Under the pieces are notes generated by a model. It ran no database searches. It had not been told where the DNA came from and saw nothing but the letters and a program-made list of their open reading frames with translations. A stretch of 10,511 bases of DNA from an uncultured Eubacteriales bacterium (GTDB lineage Bacteria; Bacillota; Clostridia; Lachnospirales; Lachnospiraceae), in NCBI GenBank assembly GCA_900321915.1, contig ONXW01000321.1, positions 1 through 10,511 of the forward strand. Reading direction: 5' to 3'. Both the position numbers and the translations under genes were made by a program. Positions 7,360 through 10,511 of this stretch are shown here, in pieces (position 1 is the first letter of the stretch; every line of letters begins with the position of its first letter).

Positions 7360-7372
7360 CTATCAACGATAG
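7360..7372. promoter_or_regulatory. Dyad CTATC-AAC-GATAG in the XRE gene leader
   Basis: A perfect 5-bp inverted repeat with a 3-base centre lies about 27 bases upstream of the XRE start, between its ribosome binding site and the repeat region. Short dyads of this kind are typical Cro/C1-type operators, so it could be an autoregulatory site, but it may also be a small RNA hairpin or chance. No experimental or comparative support is available from the sequence alone. Confidence 0.3.
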
Positions 7373-7389
7373 CACAGAAGTTTGTTTTG

Positions 7390-7401
7390 GTAATATATTA
7401 C
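7390..7401. promoter_or_regulatory. 12-bp perfect palindrome GTAATATATTAC
   Basis: This AT-rich perfect palindrome overlaps the start of the first 17-bp direct repeat (7398-7414). On the minus strand it contains TATATT, a possible -10 element for the XRE gene with a weak TTTTCC 18 bases upstream. It may be an operator, a promoter element, or both. Confidence 0.3.
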
Positions 7402-7446
7402 AATGAATTGATGTGGGAAAACCTGTATTTTACAATGAATTGATGT
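7398..7446 (+). repeat. Two 17-bp direct repeats, 32-bp period
   Basis: TTACAATGAATTGATGT occurs exactly at 7398-7414 and again at 7430-7446, separated by 15 bases of unrelated, more GC-rich sequence. The 32-bp period is close to three helical turns, so proteins bound to both copies would face the same side of the DNA. Each copy contains the small dyad CAAT-GA-ATTG. The region lies between the divergent XRE and exonuclease genes, which points to an operator pair rather than a random duplication. Confidence 0.85.
7408..7436 (+). promoter_or_regulatory. Predicted sigma-70/A-type promoter for the exonuclease gene
   Basis: TTGATG at 7408-7413 (4 of 6 matches to TTGACA) and TACAAT at 7431-7436 (5 of 6 to TATAAT) are separated by exactly 17 bases. 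Transcription would start near 7443 and leave a leader of about 40 bases before the gene. The -35 lies in the first direct repeat and the -10 in the second, so a repressor bound to the repeats would cover both elements. Prediction from sequence only. Confidence 0.5.
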
Positions 7447-7451
7447 ATACC

Positions 7452-7465
7452 CCCGGACAGCCGGG
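7452..7465 (+). other. Small GC hairpin in the predicted exonuclease leader
   Basis: CCCGG-ACAG-CCGGG can form a 5-bp stem with a 4-base loop just after the predicted transcription start and about 20 bases before the start codon. There is no run of T after it, so it is not an intrinsic terminator. It might affect RNA stability or translation, or be chance. Confidence 0.25.
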
Positions 7466-7484
7466 AGATGTGCGGTGAGAAATG

Positions 7485-8252
7485 ATGAAAAAAATGATCT
7501 CGTGGAATGTGAACGGCCTGCGGGCCTGTGTCGGAAAGGGGTTTGAGGAGGTGTTCCGCTCCCTGGACGCGGACGTCTTCTGTATCCAGGAGAGCAAGCT
7601 GCAGGAGGGCCAGATTGATTTTGCCCCGGAGGGGTATTCGTGTTTCTGGAATTACGCGGAGAAAAAAGGCTATTCCGGTACGGCACTGTTTTCAAAGGAG
7701 CCGCCGCTGTCCGTGACTTACGGTATCGGGATTCCGGAGCATGACCGTGAAGGCAGGGTGATAACCGCCGAGTACGGGGACTGGTACGTAGTAACCTGCT
7801 ATACGCCGAATTCCCAGGACGGGCTGGCCAGGCTTCCCTACCGCATGGAGTGGGAAGATGCCTTCCGCGCTTACCTGAAAGGCCTGGAAGAGAAAAAGCC
7901 CGTGATTTTCTGCGGGGACCTGAATGTCGCCCACCGGGAGATAGACCTGAAAAACCCGAAGACAAACAGGAAAAATGCCGGGTTTACGGATGAGGAGCGT
8001 GCAAAATTCACGGAGCTTCTGGACAGCGGTTTTATCGATACATTCCGCTTTTTCTATCCTGACCAGGAGGGGATATACTCCTGGTGGTCCTACCGTTTTA
8101 AGGCCAGGGAGAAGAACGCGGGATGGCGCATTGACTATTTCTGCGTGTCCGCTGCGCTGAAGGACAGGCTCCGGGGCGCTGCAATCCACACGGAAATTAT
8201 GGGTTCGGATCACTGCCCGGTGGAGCTGACCATCGAACAGGGGCTTGAGTGA
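7485..8252 (+). CDS. xth: Exonuclease III-family AP endonuclease
   Basis: A Mg-dependent nuclease of the ExoIII/APE1 family that cuts at abasic sites and trims 3' ends in base excision repair. The 255-residue length is normal. Motifs in order: [10 protein letters not shown] (N8), CIQESK (E36, metal ligand), YSGTALFSK (residues 63-71), CYTPNSQ (Y106), GDLNVAH (D145, N147), YSWWSYR (W200/W201), WRIDYF (D217) and SDHCPV (D242, H243). These match N7, E34, Y109, D151, N153, W212, D229 and H259 of the E. coli enzyme, so it should be active. ATG 7485 is 5 bases after GGTGAG; ATG 7482 directly upstream is the alternative and adds one Met. It is divergent from the XRE gene and 41 bases ahead of the GH13 gene, with which it may be cotranscribed. 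In Firmicutes the gene is often called exoA. Confidence 0.95.
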   Translation: MKKMISWNVNGLRACVGKGFEEVFRSLDADVFCIQESKLQEGQIDFAPEGYSCFWNYAEKKGYSGTALFSKEPPLSVTYGIGIPEHDREGRVITAEYGDWYVVTCYTPNSQDGLARLPYRMEWEDAFRAYLKGLEEKKPVIFCGDLNVAHREIDLKNPKTNRKNAGFTDEERAKFTELLDSGFIDTFRFFYPDQEGIYSWWSYRFKAREKNAGWRIDYFCVSAALKDRLRGAAIHTEIMGSDHCPVELTIEQGLE

Positions 8253-8293
8253 GACGGAACCGGCACAGTATTTGGGGAGGAGTGACGAGAATA

Positions 8294-10333
8294 ATGCATA
8301 AATCAGAGATAATCGCAAGACCTGCGGCAGACAGAAATTTCACTCCGGGCGCCACGCTGATCCGGGGCGGTATTCACATTTGTACTGCTTTTGAGGCGGA
8401 AAACCTGAGCCTCCTGCTGTACAGGAAGGGAGAAGAAGCGCCGGAGAAACTGGATTTTCCCGCGGAAGGGCGGATAGGGAACCTCTGGACCATGGACCTT
8501 GTGGGTACAGGCTTCCGGGACTGTGAATATACCCTGCAGGCGGACGGAAGGGAGTTTGCGGACCCGTTCGGTGCGTGCGGCAGCGGAGCGGCTGCCTGGG
8601 GAGAGGAAGAGACGGCGGTACGCCGGAGCCGTTTCCCCGTAAAAGGGCAGGAATGGAAGAATGACCGCCGCCCGGCCCGCCGGCTGGAGGATACCGTTAT
8701 CTACCGGCTCCATGTGCGCGGTTTCAGCAAGGGCGTCACTTCGGTGGATGCCGGGACCTTCCGCGCTGTGCGCGCAAAAATTCCTTACCTCAAAAAGCTT
8801 GGGGTAAATGCTGTCGAGCTGATGCCGGCCTATGAATTTCCGGAAGTGGTAAAGACCAGGCAGCCGGAGGGCGGCAGGTATCCTGTGCCCGAAGGCCCGA
8901 AAAAAATCAATTACTGGGGGTATGCCCCGGGAGCATGCTATTTCGCGCCGAAGGCGGCATATGCCGGGACCGGGCGGGACCCGTTCCGGGAGTTCTGCGA
9001 GCTGGTGCGGGCGCTGCACAGGAATGATATGGAGCTCTACATGGAGCTGTATTTCCCGGAGGGCACACCGGATCAGCTGATCCTGGAGGCCGCGAGATTC
9101 TGGGTATTCGCCTGCCATGTGGACGGCATCCACCTGTCGGGACCCGTCTCCCCGCAGGTGCTGGCGCAGGATCCGGCCCTGGCCGGCATCAAGCTGTTCG
9201 CCGTCAACTGGCCCGGCCACCTGCTCCCGGCGCTTCCGGCGGGCAGTCCCGCTGAGAAACAGGCGAAGGCGAAGCGCCTTGCGGAGTACAATGACGGATT
9301 CCTCACGGACATGCGGCGTGTGCTCCGGGGGGATGAGAACGCCATGGGCGCTCTCCGGTTCAGGAGCGCGCACAACCCGGCCGCCTGCGGCACCGTCAAC
9401 TATATGGCAAATACAAACGGGTTTACCCTCGCGGATATGGTTTCCTACGAGCAGAAGCATAATGAGGAGAACGGGGAGAACGGACGGGACGGAAACAGCG
9501 AGAATTTCACCTGGAACTGCGGCGAGGAGGGACCGACGGCAAAGCGGAAAATCCTGCGCGTCAGGGAGCAGCAGCTCAGGAATGCTGTCCTTCTGCTTTT
9601 CCTCAGCCAGGGAACGCCCCTGCTGATGGCCGGGGATGAGTTCGGCAATTCCCAGGAAGGGAACAACAACGCGTGGTGTCAGGACAATGAGACCTCCTGG
9701 CTTGACTGGAAGCTGCTCCGGAAAAACCGGTGGCTCCACGATTATATCGCTTCCGTCATCGGATTCCGCAGGGCGCATCCGATGTTCCGTCTGCCGAAAG
9801 AGCCGCAGAATGCGGACTATCTTTCCTGCGGCCACCCGGATGTGAGCTATCACGGGCAGAGCGCGTGGTATCCGGACCCGGACGGCACAAGCCGCCAGCT
9901 GGGAATCCTCTACTGCGGCGAGTACGCGAAGCTTCCGGACGGAAGCCCGGACGACTGGTTTTACGTCGCTTACAATATGCACTGGAACCCGCATGAATTC
10001 GGCCTTCCCAAGCTTCCGGACGGATATGTCTGGTCGAAGGTGATCGACACCTCCGCTGAGCGCCTGAAGGGCCTGGTGCCGGAAGGACAGGAAAAGCCCT
10101 TGGAGGACCAGAAGGCGCTGGAGGTTCCGGAACGCGCCATCGTGGTGCTCAGGGGCAGAATGTCAGCGGAAAAGCCTGCAAAGCGTTCCGCGGGGCGGGG
10201 CGGAAAGAAGCGCCCGTCCGCGCGGCAGGCAAAGGCAGAGGAGAAGGGTCAGTCGGATTCCCAGCGTCCGCTTGCGCCGCAGGGAAGCACCAGTCCCGAA
10301 TCCCTGACCGGAAGTCCCAGTTCTTCAGACTGA
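8294..10333 (+). CDS. GH13 debranching-enzyme-like protein lacking all catalytic residues (probable pseudoenzyme)
   Basis: A 679-residue protein with a CBM48-like N-terminus (about 15-95), a GH13 isoamylase/GlgX-like barrel (about 135-500) and a C-terminal beta domain (to about 620). Fold motifs are well kept: YRLHVRGFS, VNAVELMPAYEF, NYWGYAPG, GFTLADMVSY, KHNEENGENGRDG, LSQGTPLLMAGDEFGNSQ and NNAWCQDNETSWLDW. The active site is not: region I reads MELYFPE (Asp to E251, His to E256), region II VDGIHLSG (Arg to H280, nucleophile Asp to S282), region III FAVNW (acid/base Glu to V304), and region IV NTNGF (His to T374, Asp to N375). Hydrolysis is therefore very unlikely; a glucan-binding or partner-regulating role is inferred. 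A basic, then Ser/Pro-rich tail (622-679) runs into the opposing gene. ATG 8294 is chosen after GGGGAGG at 8274-8280, spacing a little long; GTG 8249 is possible. Confidence 0.92.
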   Translation: MHKSEIIARPAADRNFTPGATLIRGGIHICTAFEAENLSLLLYRKGEEAPEKLDFPAEGRIGNLWTMDLVGTGFRDCEYTLQADGREFADPFGACGSGAAAWGEEETAVRRSRFPVKGQEWKNDRRPARRLEDTVIYRLHVRGFSKGVTSVDAGTFRAVRAKIPYLKKLGVNAVELMPAYEFPEVVKTRQPEGGRYPVPEGPKKINYWGYAPGACYFAPKAAYAGTGRDPFREFCELVRALHRNDMELYMELYFPEGTPDQLILEAARFWVFACHVDGIHLSGPVSPQVLAQDPALAGIKLFAVNWPGHLLPALPAGSPAEKQAKAKRLAEYNDGFLTDMRRVLRGDENAMGALRFRSAHNPAACGTVNYMANTNGFTLADMVSYEQKHNEENGENGRDGNSENFTWNCGEEGPTAKRKILRVREQQLRNAVLLLFLSQGTPLLMAGDEFGNSQEGNNNAWCQDNETSWLDWKLLRKNRWLHDYIASVIGFRRAHPMFRLPKEPQNADYLSCGHPDVSYHGQSAWYPDPDGTSRQLGILYCGEYAKLPDGSPDDWFYVAYNMHWNPHEFGLPKLPDGYVWSKVIDTSAERLKGLVPEGQEKPLEDQKALEVPERAIVVLRGRMSAEKPAKRSAGRGGKKRPSARQAKAEEKGQSDSQRPLAPQGSTSPESLTGSPSSSD

Positions 10334-10511
10334 ACGCGGCCTCCGTGGGCGGGCACAATCTCCGTCGATATCATGTAGGAGAGGACGGAGGGGGCGAGCC
10401 CCGTAGTGTAGGAGTTGATCAGGAAGAACAGCGGGTTATCCGAGAGCAGTTCCGCTGTCAGCCTGATGAAGGGATAGATGCTCTCCTCGATCTTCCAGAT
10501 TTCCCCCTTCG
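10249..10511 (-). CDS. C-terminal end of a class I SAM-dependent methyltransferase (5' partial)
   Basis: The minus strand is open from the right edge (first whole codon at 10509) to a TGA at 10251-10249 and gives 86 residues. They match my memory of the end of COG1092-type (RlmI/RlmK-like) methyltransferases of Clostridia: GEIWKIEESIYPFIRL follows where the catalytic DPPxYG motif would be (outside the window), then NPLFFLINSYTTGLAPSVL, then EELGLPVRDSGLVLPCGASG and RWESD at the end. The family methylates RNA in its characterised members; this protein's own target is unknown. Its last 28 codons overlap the end of the convergent GH13 gene by 85 bp. There is no start codon in the window, and no intergenic space or terminator between the two genes. 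Confidence 0.85.
   Translation of the reverse strand, partial: KGEIWKIEESIYPFIRLTAELLSDNPLFFLINSYTTGLAPSVLSYMISTEIVPAHGGRVQSEELGLPVRDSGLVLPCGASGRWESD

Noticed and set aside
8303..9994. 563-codon open frame on the minus strand inside the GH13-like gene
   Set aside because: Same explanation: antisense of a gene with strong GH13 fold motifs, no ribosome binding site and no recognisable domain.
10149..10358. Minus-strand 69-codon open frame at the right end
   Set aside because: A different minus-strand frame (10249-10511) encodes the recognisable methyltransferase C-terminus, so this one is an out-of-frame shadow.

Overview
The window looks like chromosomal DNA from a GC-rich Clostridia, most likely Lachnospiraceae. 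This rests on recalled resemblance of the ABC-F protein, the small zinc-ribbon protein, the MalQ and the terminal methyltransferase to proteins of that family, on strong purine-rich ribosome binding sites, and on G/C-biased third codon positions. It is packed with genes on the plus strand. I see no mobile element, CRISPR array, tRNA or rRNA.

Layout: (1) 1-3769 is a tight plus-strand run whose genes overlap or nearly touch: the end of a possible LysR-type regulator, a radical SAM protein, a double zinc-ribbon protein, a FlK-like hotdog thioesterase, an UlaG-like metallo-beta-lactamase-fold hydrolase, and dihydroorotase (pyrC). (2) malQ (4-alpha-glucanotransferase) follows pyrC after 3 bases, then an ABC-F ATPase after 57 bases. 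(3) A small XRE-family regulator lies on the minus strand, its stop codon abutting the ABC-F stop. It reads away from a promoter region at 7349-7484 that holds two 17-bp direct repeats. (4) Right of that region come an exonuclease III-family gene and a GH13 debranching-enzyme-like gene. (5) The right edge holds the C-terminal end of a SAM-dependent methyltransferase on the minus strand, overlapping the tail of the GH13 gene by 85 bp.

The main discovery candidate is the GH13 protein (8294-10333). Its CBM48-like N-terminus and the barrel segments around the active site are well preserved, but all seven residues normally invariant in GH13 enzymes are replaced, including the nucleophile, the acid/base and the transition-state stabiliser. 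It reads as an intact pseudoenzyme, a possible bacterial parallel to the plant ISA2 non-catalytic isoamylase subunit, in the same neighbourhood as an intact MalQ.

Other points of note: the ABC-F protein has degenerate motifs that all fall in one of its two composite ATP sites; the 32-bp-spaced direct repeats build the -35 and -10 of a plausible promoter next to an XRE regulator gene; and the radical SAM protein has an atypical Cx4Cx2C cluster motif.
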